A program made the position numbers and the translations under genes. Shown piece by piece: positions 1-5,667 of a DNA stretch of 7,333 bases (its first letter is position 1; each line of letters opens with the position of its first letter). The notes beneath the pieces are model-generated. The model saw only the letters and a list, made by a program, of their open reading frames with translations, did not search any database and had not been told where the DNA came from. Source of the stretch: an uncultured Treponema sp. (GTDB taxonomy: Bacteria; Spirochaetota; Spirochaetia; Treponematales; Treponemataceae); the NCBI GenBank assembly GCA_946538875.1, contig CAMNHD010000072.1, positions 1 to 7,333 on the forward strand. The letters are read 5' to 3'.

Positions 1-38
1 AATATAATTGCTTATAAAATAGGTATGAAATATAGGTA

Positions 39-68
39 TTGACTTGAGGCAGTAGTTTTCTTTAGAAT
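39..68 (+). promoter_or_regulatory. Predicted sigma70-type promoter for the MATE gene
   Basis: A -35 box TTGACT (39-44) and a -10 box TAGAAT (63-68) are separated by 18 nt and sit in AT-rich DNA. Each box differs from consensus at one position. Transcription would start near 75, leaving a leader of about 115 nt before the efflux gene. The assignment rests on box match and spacing only. Confidence 0.55.
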
Positions 69-74
69 GGTTTA

Positions 75-179
75 GGCGCTGCTTATTGGCAGATGCCCAG
101 AATTCCCTAAAAATCATGCAATTTTGACTGACTGGTCAACCGGAGGTCCCTTGGCAAATTGAGCCTTGGGACTTTTTTT
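75..179 (+). promoter_or_regulatory. Structured 5' leader of the MATE gene, possible attenuator
   Basis: Three hairpins can be drawn between the predicted transcription start and the efflux gene. The first pairs GGC/GCC and CTGC/GCAG (75-97) around a 6-nt loop. The second pairs TTGAC (124-128) with GTCAA (135-139). The third is the terminator-like hairpin at 144-174. A leader that ends in a terminator just before the ribosome binding site is the arrangement expected of a transcription attenuator or riboswitch. I compared it by eye with guanidine, preQ1, fluoride and SAM riboswitch patterns and recognised none of them. It may simply be an unregulated leader. Confidence 0.35.
144..179 (+). terminator. 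Intrinsic terminator-like hairpin before the MATE gene
   Basis: GTCCC (146-150) pairs with GGGAC (168-172), and GGC (153-155) pairs with GCC (163-165), across a TT/TT internal mismatch and a 7-nt loop. Seven T residues follow (173-179). The ribosome binding site GGAGG starts 3 nt later, so termination here would abolish expression of the efflux gene. It could instead terminate a gene lying to the left of the window, but the predicted promoter at 39-68 lies upstream of the hairpin, which favours attenuation. Confidence 0.6.
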
Positions 180-190
180 GTGGAGGAAAA

Positions 191-1555
191 ATGAAGGAAA
201 CAAGCAAGATCCTGGATATGACGGAAGGAAGAATTCTTCCTCTGCTGGTGAGATATACTGTTCCGCTTCTGGCAGGTAACCTTTTTCAGCAGCTGTACAA
301 TACAGTGGACAGTATTGTTGTGGGAAACTTTGCCGGCAAGGAGGCTCTGGCCGCAATAGGAACCACTTCCGCACTGACCATGCTGGTTGTCGGATTTTTC
401 AACGGCTTTTACACAGGATGCACAACTGTGATTGCAAGATATTTTGGAGCAAGGAATTTTGACCTTCTGAAAAAAGCCGTCCATTCAATTGTTGCGGGAA
501 CTTTTTTGTTCGGAACGATACTTTCCGGTGTGGCGGTTTTGTTGAGTCCGCTGATGCTACAGGTTCTAGGGATACCGGGAGAGGTTTTTGGGCAGGCCCT
601 GGTTTATATGCAAATCTATTTTGGCGGAATAATATTTCTCCTTTTGTATAACATGGGTGCGGCTGTTTTACGGGCGATGGGGGATTCAAGGCGACCGTTC
701 TACTTTTTGATTGCTTCCACAATAGTGAATATAGTTCTGGACATTGTGTTTGTTCTGGTTTTTCATTGGGGAGTGAAAGGTGTTGCTGTCGGTACCGTGA
801 TTGCCGAAGCGGTTTCTGCATTGCTGATTCTTGTGGTGATGTTCAGAACTGACGAACTTTATAAAGTTGAACTCAGCAAATTGAAGATAGACAGTTTTAC
901 TTTTGGTCAGATTCTTAAACTGGGATTTCCTACGGCGGTGCAGATGTCTGTTACTGCGATTTCAAATGTTTTTGTCCAGAAATATGTGAATTACTTTGGG
1001 GCGGATGCAATGGCAGGTTGGGCGATTTTTCAAAAGATGGACACGGTGATTTTTCTGCCTGTTGCAAGTGTTGGAATGGCTTCTCAGACTTTTGCGGGAC
1101 AGAATTTTGGTGCTGACAATATTCCCCGGCTGAGGCAGGGAACAAAGGTCGCCATCAGATTGAATGAATGTATTTCGGTGACGCTGGGATTTAGTCTTTT
1201 TGTATTTGCGCCTTTTATTGTGGGACTGTTCAACAGGGATCCGGGAGTGGTTCACTACGGAACATATGTGATTCGTGTTTCCAGCGCGGCGTGCATTATC
1301 CGGGGATGGAATCAGGTGTTCGGCGGTGCGCTCAGGGGAATGGGCGAAGCCAAGATGCCTATGTTCATTATTCTGTTTTCGTTTGTGGTGCTGAGGCAGA
1401 TATATCTTGCGGTAGCAATGGCTCTTACCCGGAGTTTTTACTGGGTTGGAGCCGCTTTTGCATTCGGTTGGTTCTTTGGAAATGTCTTATGCGCCTTGTA
1501 TTACGCGTGGTTCATGAAGAAGCATTACGGGCAGCCAGTTCCTCTAAAAATCTGA
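191..1555 (+). CDS. MATE family efflux transporter
   Basis: This is a 454-residue inner-membrane protein of the multidrug and toxic compound extrusion family, which exports organic cations, drugs or metabolites in exchange for sodium ions or protons. About twelve hydrophobic segments fill almost the whole length, and the length is normal for the family. The family's internal two-fold symmetry is visible: AVLRAMGDSRRPF (158-170) in the first half matches GALRGMGEAKMPM (379-391) in the second. The N-terminal QQLYNTVDSIVVGNFAG (33-49) and the motif GQNFGADN (303-310) are also typical. ATG is preceded by GGAGG with 4 nt between. The gene is alone on its strand and its last 44 bp overlap the convergent nucleosidase gene. 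The substrate cannot be deduced. The type is closer to the DinF/MepA-like bacterial branch than to eukaryotic members. Confidence 0.93.
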   Translation: MKETSKILDMTEGRILPLLVRYTVPLLAGNLFQQLYNTVDSIVVGNFAGKEALAAIGTTSALTMLVVGFFNGFYTGCTTVIARYFGARNFDLLKKAVHSIVAGTFLFGTILSGVAVLLSPLMLQVLGIPGEVFGQALVYMQIYFGGIIFLLLYNMGAAVLRAMGDSRRPFYFLIASTIVNIVLDIVFVLVFHWGVKGVAVGTVIAEAVSALLILVVMFRTDELYKVELSKLKIDSFTFGQILKLGFPTAVQMSVTAISNVFVQKYVNYFGADAMAGWAIFQKMDTVIFLPVASVGMASQTFAGQNFGADNIPRLRQGTKVAIRLNECISVTLGFSLFVFAPFIVGLFNRDPGVVHYGTYVIRVSSAACIIRGWNQVFGGALRGMGEAKMPMFIILFSFVVLRQIYLAVAMALTRSFYWVGAAFAFGWFFGNVLCALYYAWFMKKHYGQPVPLKI

Positions 1556-2228
1556 CGGCGACAAGCACGTTCCTGTTTTGTACAGGGACTTCTTCCTGAA
1601 GAGGCTTTTCTCCCAGGCCGCAGCTTTCTACGGCATTGTTGTCGGCAAGGTCGCTGAATGTCCTGATAGAAATGAACGGCGTGCCGTAGTGTGTTGCAGT
1701 CTGCGCGATTGCCGCACTTTCCATGTCAAAGGCGACAGGCGAATAATCATTTTGGATTTGTCTTTTAGTTTCATTGTCATGAAGGAAAAAATCACCGGTT
1801 GCGATTTTTCCGGAAAAATAAGTAAGCCCGAATGACTTGGCCGCATTTTCGCTCAGCTCCACATACCACGAAGGACTTGGATTTATAGGACTTATGTTTT
1901 CTTTTTTGTAAGGATGAAAATCAACCTGGACATATTCCGTACCGATTACCATGTCTCCCCGCTTTGCCCCTTTTGCAAAACCTCCGGCAAGTCCTATGTT
2001 CACGATACAGTCAGGCGAAAGTTTTAGAATGGTTTCTGCTGTTCCGGCTCCTGCGTTGACTTTTCCAACCCCGAAGGTGACAACATGAAGCCTGAGCTTT
2101 AGCTTTTGGTTTTGGAATGCTCCGTCTGTAAAAGACCAGTCCGGCTTTTTTGCAAGATACTCGCTTACAAAATTGTTTTCTTTTTCCAAGGCACTGACGA
2201 CCGCTGCGGTAAAGAATTTTTCAGACAC
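1512..2228 (-). CDS. mtnN: 5'-methylthioadenosine/S-adenosylhomocysteine nucleosidase
   Basis: A 238-residue cytoplasmic enzyme of the PNP/UDP phosphorylase superfamily. It hydrolyses the glycosidic bond of methylthioadenosine, SAH and, as known for the family, 5'-deoxyadenosine, releasing adenine. By alignment in my head with the E. coli enzyme, Glu17 (SALEKE), Glu170 (FDMESAAIA) and Asp193 (TFSDLAD) match catalytic Glu12, Glu174 and Asp197. The ribose-binding stretch is NIGLAGG (77-83), where E. coli has serine in place of leucine, and ATGDFF (143-148) matches the family's SGDxF. I chose the GTG start at 2228 because AAGGAG lies 7 nt before it; the frame stays open to 2297, but those 23 extra residues fall in an inverted repeat and look non-coding. 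It lies 105 nt after the YezD gene. Other nucleosidases of the superfamily are less likely. Confidence 0.88.
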   Translation of the reverse strand: MSEKFFTAAVVSALEKENNFVSEYLAKKPDWSFTDGAFQNQKLKLRLHVVTFGVGKVNAGAGTAETILKLSPDCIVNIGLAGGFAKGAKRGDMVIGTEYVQVDFHPYKKENISPINPSPSWYVELSENAAKSFGLTYFSGKIATGDFFLHDNETKRQIQNDYSPVAFDMESAAIAQTATHYGTPFISIRTFSDLADNNAVESCGLGEKPLQEEVPVQNRNVLVAVRFLEELAARNASS

Positions 2229-2255
2229 AGTTTTTCTCCTTCTGCTATGCGGAAA

Positions 2256-2295
2256 GAACCATCCCGAACCTCTTGAGTGAGGCACGGAATGGTTC
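2256..2295 (-). promoter_or_regulatory. Long hairpin in the leader of the nucleosidase gene
   Basis: A 40-nt inverted repeat: GAACCAT/ATGGTTC, then CCG/CGG, then CCTC/GAGG, separated by small symmetric mismatches, with a 6-nt loop at 2273-2278. That gives 14 base pairs. It lies 14 nt before the Shine-Dalgarno sequence of the nucleosidase. On the minus strand it is followed only by TTTCCGC, so it is a poor intrinsic terminator. It could mark the end of the ABC/YezD message, stabilise or process the RNA, or control the nucleosidase. Confidence 0.45.
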
Positions 2296-2333
2296 ACGAT
2301 GATTTGGATGAACTTGACGATTCAGTAAAAGTC

Positions 2334-2513
2334 CTATTTTCCGAATCTGATTTTTTCGTTTTTGTCCACTTGAATAATTTTTCCGTCTTCAATATGGATT
2401 GTAAGAGAACCGAATTTTATTGAGCGGACAAGTTCGGAAATTTCAGACAGGGCTTTTTCCTGATTAAGAGGATTTTTCCGGATAATTACTGTTTTTCGAA
2501 GGTTTTCATCCAT
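2334..2513 (-). CDS. YezD family small protein (DUF2292)
   Basis: A 59-residue reading frame that starts at ATG (2511-2513) and ends at TAG (2334-2336). AGGAG lies 10 nt before the start, and a TGA lies two codons upstream in frame, which fixes the start. The second half has the family pattern of a small basic protein: SELVRSIKFGSLTIHIEDGK (26-45), then IIQVDKNEKIRF (46-57). This closely matches the YezD/DUF2292 consensus as I remember it (a helix, then I-x-F/Y-G-S, a beta hairpin with the DGK turn, and a basic EKIR end). The molecular function of the family is unknown; it is often found near sulfur-assimilation or sulfonate-transport genes. Here it follows the ABC ATPase by 55 nt on the same strand, which fits that pattern. 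Confidence 0.82.
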   Translation of the reverse strand: MDENLRKTVIIRKNPLNQEKALSEISELVRSIKFGSLTIHIEDGKIIQVDKNEKIRFGK

Positions 2514-2568
2514 AAGTCATTTTCTCCTGTATAATGTTAAGAATCCACGGAAGCGGACTGCAGTCTTT

Positions 2569-3351
2569 TTACAAATAGTATTCCAGATTCACGTCAAGCG
2601 ATGAGTCTTCAAAGAATTCCTTGTAGATTTCTTTGCGGATGCGTATGAACTCCTGGTTGGACCTGTCGCGGGGACGGGGCAGATCCACAGAAATAATTTT
2701 CTTTACGCGGCCGGGTCTGCTGGAAAGAACAATAATTCTGTCGCTCAGGTAGATGGCTTCATCAATGTCGTGGGTTACAAGAATGACTGTCTTTTTGTCT
2801 TCCTGCCAGATACGAAGGGTTTCGTTCTGCATGTTGATTCTGGTGATTGCGTCCAGTGCCCCGAAGGGTTCGTCCATCAAAAGAATCTCGGGATTGTTGA
2901 TAAGGCCACGGGCAATTGCTGCCCTCTGCTGCATTCCTCCTGAAAGCTGCTTGGGAAGAGCTTTTTCAAAGCCCTGCAGTCCCACCAGGTTGATGAACTT
3001 TTGGGCATCCTGCTGCTTTTGTTTTTTGTCCGCTTTGTAGGAAATACCGAATTCTATGTTGGAACGGATTGAGGCCCAGGGGAAAAGTCTGCTTTCCTGG
3101 AATACCATTCCCACCTGCAGTGAAGGTTCTGTGATTTTGTTTCCGTGCAGTGTGATTGAACCGCTTGTAGGCTGTTCCAAACCGGCAATAAGTCTGAGCA
3201 TGGTGCTTTTTCCGCAGCCGCTTGCTCCGACTATGCTTACGAATTCTCCCTCGCGGACAGAAAAACTTACCTTGTCAATTGCGTTGACAGTGCTGTCCTT
3301 GAGTTGAAAAGATTTTTCAATTTCGTCTATAACCAATAAATCGTTTGCCAT
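2569..3351 (-). CDS. ABC importer ATPase, sulfonate/nitrate/taurine type
   Basis: A 260-residue nucleotide-binding subunit that powers the importer from the cytoplasmic face of the membrane. All ABC motifs are intact: Walker A GASGCGKST (42-50), Q-loop MVFQESRLFPW (82-92), signature LSGGMQQR (136-143), Walker B ILLMDEPFGALDA (156-168) and switch histidine in LVTHDIDEA (191-199). The FQE-RLFPW Q-loop and the DEPFGALDA form are typical of the SsuB/TauB/NrtD group. The length is normal for that group. It follows the permease with an 18-nt gap. The ribosome binding site is weak (CGGAC, 7 nt before the ATG), so translation may be coupled to the permease. The substrate (sulfonate, taurine, nitrate, or a thiamine precursor) cannot be told from this subunit. 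Confidence 0.92.
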   Translation of the reverse strand: MANDLLVIDEIEKSFQLKDSTVNAIDKVSFSVREGEFVSIVGASGCGKSTMLRLIAGLEQPTSGSITLHGNKITEPSLQVGMVFQESRLFPWASIRSNIEFGISYKADKKQKQQDAQKFINLVGLQGFEKALPKQLSGGMQQRAAIARGLINNPEILLMDEPFGALDAITRINMQNETLRIWQEDKKTVILVTHDIDEAIYLSDRIIVLSSRPGRVKKIISVDLPRPRDRSNQEFIRIRKEIYKEFFEDSSLDVNLEYYL

Positions 3352-3369
3352 AAGTTTGTCCGTAAAAAG

Positions 3370-4137
3370 TTACTGCCAGTAGATCAGTTTTTTCTGGATT
3401 GCCAGAATTATTGAATCTACAAGAAGTCCGATGAGTCCTATGGAAAGAAGACCGACGAACATTTTGTCAGGCTGCGCAAGTTCGCGGGCATATTCAATCA
3501 GGTGACCGATACCCTTTGTGGCTCCAAGCATTTCCGCTGCCAGAACAGTTTTCCACGCCATGCTGATACCAAGCCGCAGACCGGTAAAAATGGACGGAAT
3601 TGCCGAAGGAATTACTATCTGGGTAAGAACCACCAGCTTGCTTTTTTTGAGCAGACGGGCAACTTCAAACAGATGTCCGCTGACGTTTGCAATGCCGCTC
3701 TGTGTATTCATGCTGACACTCCAGAAGGTACCGATTGCAATGACGATTATTTTTGAGGTTTCGCCTATTCCGAACCACAGAATCATCAGCGGAACCATGC
3801 CAATCATCGGAATAGGCCGGAGCACACCAAAGACGACAGCAAATACGCTGTTGATTTTTTTGTTGAGTCCGCAGAGAATTCCAAGGACAAGACCTGCAAT
3901 GCTTCCTGCAAAAAAGCCCATAAGCACGCGGTAAATACTTGCGCCTATGTCTCGTACAAGCTTGCCGGATGCAAACTGCGAGATAAAGCACTGCGCTATG
4001 CGAAGGGGAGTGGGAACAATTATACCGTTGATGACACCTGCATCTCCTAAAATCTGCCAGAGGGCAATCAGGAGAACAGGTGCGCCAACCAGGATAATTC
4101 TTTCTACCACTTTGTTTGAACGGTAATAAGAATCCAT
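3370..4137 (-). CDS. ABC importer permease, sulfonate/nitrate/taurine type
   Basis: A 255-residue inner-membrane subunit of the binding-protein-dependent permease family, SsuC/TauC/NrtB type, with about six hydrophobic segments (near 12-34, 72-92, 97-122, 128-146, 185-205 and 226-248). The cytoplasmic EAA-type coupling loop is at 158-181 (EVARLLKKSK then IVIPSAIP), followed by the family's GLRLGISMAWKTVLAAEM. The loop has Lys164 where the family usually has the conserved glycine. The start is firm: AAGGAG lies 5 nt before the ATG, and its first two bases are part of the lipoprotein gene's TAA stop codon. Only 9 nt separate the two genes. The partner subunits are the lipoprotein upstream and the ATPase downstream. 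Confidence 0.92.
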   Translation of the reverse strand: MDSYYRSNKVVERIILVGAPVLLIALWQILGDAGVINGIIVPTPLRIAQCFISQFASGKLVRDIGASIYRVLMGFFAGSIAGLVLGILCGLNKKINSVFAVVFGVLRPIPMIGMVPLMILWFGIGETSKIIVIAIGTFWSVSMNTQSGIANVSGHLFEVARLLKKSKLVVLTQIVIPSAIPSIFTGLRLGISMAWKTVLAAEMLGATKGIGHLIEYARELAQPDKMFVGLLSIGLIGLLVDSIILAIQKKLIYWQ

Positions 4138-4146
4138 GGCTTCTCC

Positions 4147-5139
4147 TTAGCGGTCGTAGCGCTGGTGGTAGGCCTCGAGGTATTCCGGTGCAAAGATTTC
4201 GTCAGCGGGAATCTCTCTGCTGATAGTTTTCTGAGCGTGCAGATACTTGATTGTGTCGGCAATGGCTTCCTTTGCTTCCTGGTCCGCAATGTAGGTGTAG
4301 GTGCGTGTGTTGTAGTAAAGCTTGAGGTTGTCGTAAGAGCCGCCGGTTTCGTCAATCATAATCTGAATGGCTTCGTCAAGATTGTCCTTTATCCATTCAG
4401 TTGCCAAAAATAGTGCACGGAAAAACTTAACGGCATACTCAGGGTTTTCCGAAAGGAATTTGTTGCGTCCGGAAACAACAGTCATTATGTTGTCGTAACC
4501 CTTTGCGTTGAGGACTTCGTAAGCGCCTGTCTTGTCTATGGCCTGGTTTGCCTGTGGAACTTGGGAACAGGCTGCGTCTATTGTGTTTGCAACAAAGGCG
4601 GCGAGCTGGTTGTTTGTCTTGAGGAACAGAAGCTCAATGTCGTCAGTGGTCATTTGTTCGGACTCAAGAAATTTGAGAAGCAGTTTGTGGGTGGTGCTTC
4701 CTGCCATGACGGCAACCCTTTTACCGCGCAGATCCTTGATTGAGTGGATGCCAGAATCTTTTGCTGCGATGAGTTTGTAGCCTTCTACCGATCGGAAGAA
4801 CGTGGAGATGATTTTTACGTCAAACCCGTTGTTCCTTGACTGTATAACAGGCATGTCTCCGCAGGCGGCAATGTCAACTTCTCCGGCGGTCATTGCTTCC
4901 ATGAGGGAGGCGCCGCTGGAAATTGTTCTGTGAATGACTTTTACATCCGGATTGAACTCACGGTCAAAGAAGCCTTTCTTTGCGGCCACAATTATAGGAA
5001 AGTAATTGTCCACATTTGAAATGCGGATTTCCTTTGCAGAGTTAAGAGGCTTTTCCTGGGTCTTTTTTGCGCATGAAGGAAGAAGCGCAATCTGGAGCAG
5101 AATCGCAAGGCCTGCTGTGATTATTTTAGTTGATTTCAT
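4147..5139 (-). CDS. ABC importer substrate-binding lipoprotein, SsuA/NrtA/ThiY-like
   Basis: A 330-residue periplasmic binding protein. Residues 1-22 form a lipoprotein signal (MKSTK, then a hydrophobic stretch) ending in LLPSC, so the mature protein would start at lipidated Cys23. Leu-Pro-Ser before the cysteine is acceptable for spirochaete-type lipoboxes. The mature part opens with EIRISNVDNYFPIIVAAKKG (37-56) and then GEVDIAACGDMP (86-97) and SIKDLRGKRVAVMAGST (133-149), the usual order in the SsuA/NrtA/THI5-like group. SD GGGAGG lies 5 nt before the ATG, and 12 nt separate the gene from the split-barrel gene. The ligand is unknown. Sulfonate-like compounds are favoured by the surrounding sulfur/SAM genes, but a thiamine precursor or nitrate-type ligand is not excluded. 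Confidence 0.88.
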   Translation of the reverse strand: MKSTKIITAGLAILLQIALLPSCAKKTQEKPLNSAKEIRISNVDNYFPIIVAAKKGFFDREFNPDVKVIHRTISSGASLMEAMTAGEVDIAACGDMPVIQSRNNGFDVKIISTFFRSVEGYKLIAAKDSGIHSIKDLRGKRVAVMAGSTTHKLLLKFLESEQMTTDDIELLFLKTNNQLAAFVANTIDAACSQVPQANQAIDKTGAYEVLNAKGYDNIMTVVSGRNKFLSENPEYAVKFFRALFLATEWIKDNLDEAIQIMIDETGGSYDNLKLYYNTRTYTYIADQEAKEAIADTIKYLHAQKTISREIPADEIFAPEYLEAYHQRYDR

Positions 5140-5151
5140 TGAGGCCTCCCC

Positions 5152-5640
5152 TTACGCTTTTTTTACGATGTGGTCAAAGTGGGTGAGGTAAGGATGTTCT
5201 TCCCTTTCACGTTTTCTTGCAACTTGATAGCTTTCTTCTGTGTACGAAAGAACGTCCAGATACCAGATTGTTGAAAGGTCTGTGTCTTCGCCGAATTCTT
5301 CAAGGGCCTGGTTGTAGTAGGATTCGAAATCCTGACCGGCAATCAGTGCCTGGTAAGGTTTCAGGTTTACCACATAGTTTGTTCCGTCTGGAGCAATCAG
5401 CGTTAGGACAACAGTTTTGTCGAACCACAGACTGTACAGAATGTTTTTGTGTACTTGAGAAGTTTCGAGAAGTTCCCAGAATGCAAGTCTTGTGTCAGAA
5501 ACTGCCTGCAGTTTGCTGGATACCTGAGTATATAAGTTTCCGTCTTTTCCGACTGCAGAAATTACTGCAACGGTTGAAGGATTTGAAATTATTTCTTTTA
5601 GCTGGGCATTAAGCGCCTTGAGTTCTTCTTTATTTGCCAT
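5152..5640 (-). CDS. Split-barrel protein, pyridoxamine 5'-phosphate oxidase-like, putative FMN binding
   Basis: A 162-residue soluble protein with no signal peptide or membrane segment. Residues 22-100 look like the beta barrel of the pyridoxamine-phosphate oxidase/flavin reductase fold: STVAVISAVGKDGNLYTQVS (22-41), a helix, then VHKNILYSLWFDKTVVLTLI (63-82), where the HKNILYS segment resembles the conserved 'NL' strand of the fold. The C-terminal part (103-162) is acidic then basic (KREREEHPYLTHFDHIVKK) and I do not recognise it. Members of the fold bind FMN, F420 or haem, and many act as redox partners. The gene is second in the operon, 27 nt after the radical SAM gene and 12 nt before the lipoprotein gene, so it probably works with one of them. 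No specific reaction can be assigned. Confidence 0.55.
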   Translation of the reverse strand: MANKEELKALNAQLKEIISNPSTVAVISAVGKDGNLYTQVSSKLQAVSDTRLAFWELLETSQVHKNILYSLWFDKTVVLTLIAPDGTNYVVNLKPYQALIAGQDFESYYNQALEEFGEDTDLSTIWYLDVLSYTEESYQVARKREREEHPYLTHFDHIVKKA

Positions 5641-5650
5641 GGTATTCTCC
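5635..5650 (-). promoter_or_regulatory. Translation start box of the split-barrel gene, copy of the one at 6916
   Basis: The 16 nt GGAGAATACCATGGCA contain the Shine-Dalgarno GGAG, a 6-nt spacer, the ATG and the first bases of codon 2. The same 16 nt occur at 6916-6931 at the start of the radical SAM gene. This fixes both starts and suggests equal translation of the two proteins. Confidence 0.7.
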
Positions 5651-5667
5651 GTTTTTGTTGAATGTGA

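Noticed and set aside
61..73. 13-nt sequence TTTAGAATGGTTT shared with the nucleosidase gene near 2033
   Set aside because: A single match of 13 nt in a window of this size is close to what chance gives in moderately AT-rich DNA.
2229..2297. Upstream extension of the nucleosidase by 23 residues
   Set aside because: There is no ribosome binding site for it, the added residues fall in an inverted repeat, and the GTG at 2228 has AAGGAG at ideal distance and lines up with the family's N-terminus.
2289..2423. Plus-strand frame of 44 codons starting MVHDDLDELDD, with GAGG before its ATG
   Set aside because: It lies antisense to the YezD gene, has no recognisable similarity, and becomes rich in Phe and Val as expected for a frame opposite a real gene.
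2556..2565. Palindrome GACTGCAGTC followed by TTTTT on the plus strand
   Set aside because: The stem is only 5 bp with no loop and no plus-strand gene ends there, so it is not a credible terminator.
3518..3934. Plus-strand frame of 138 codons inside the permease
   Set aside because: It is a shadow of the permease, whose membrane segments and motifs are clear on the minus strand.
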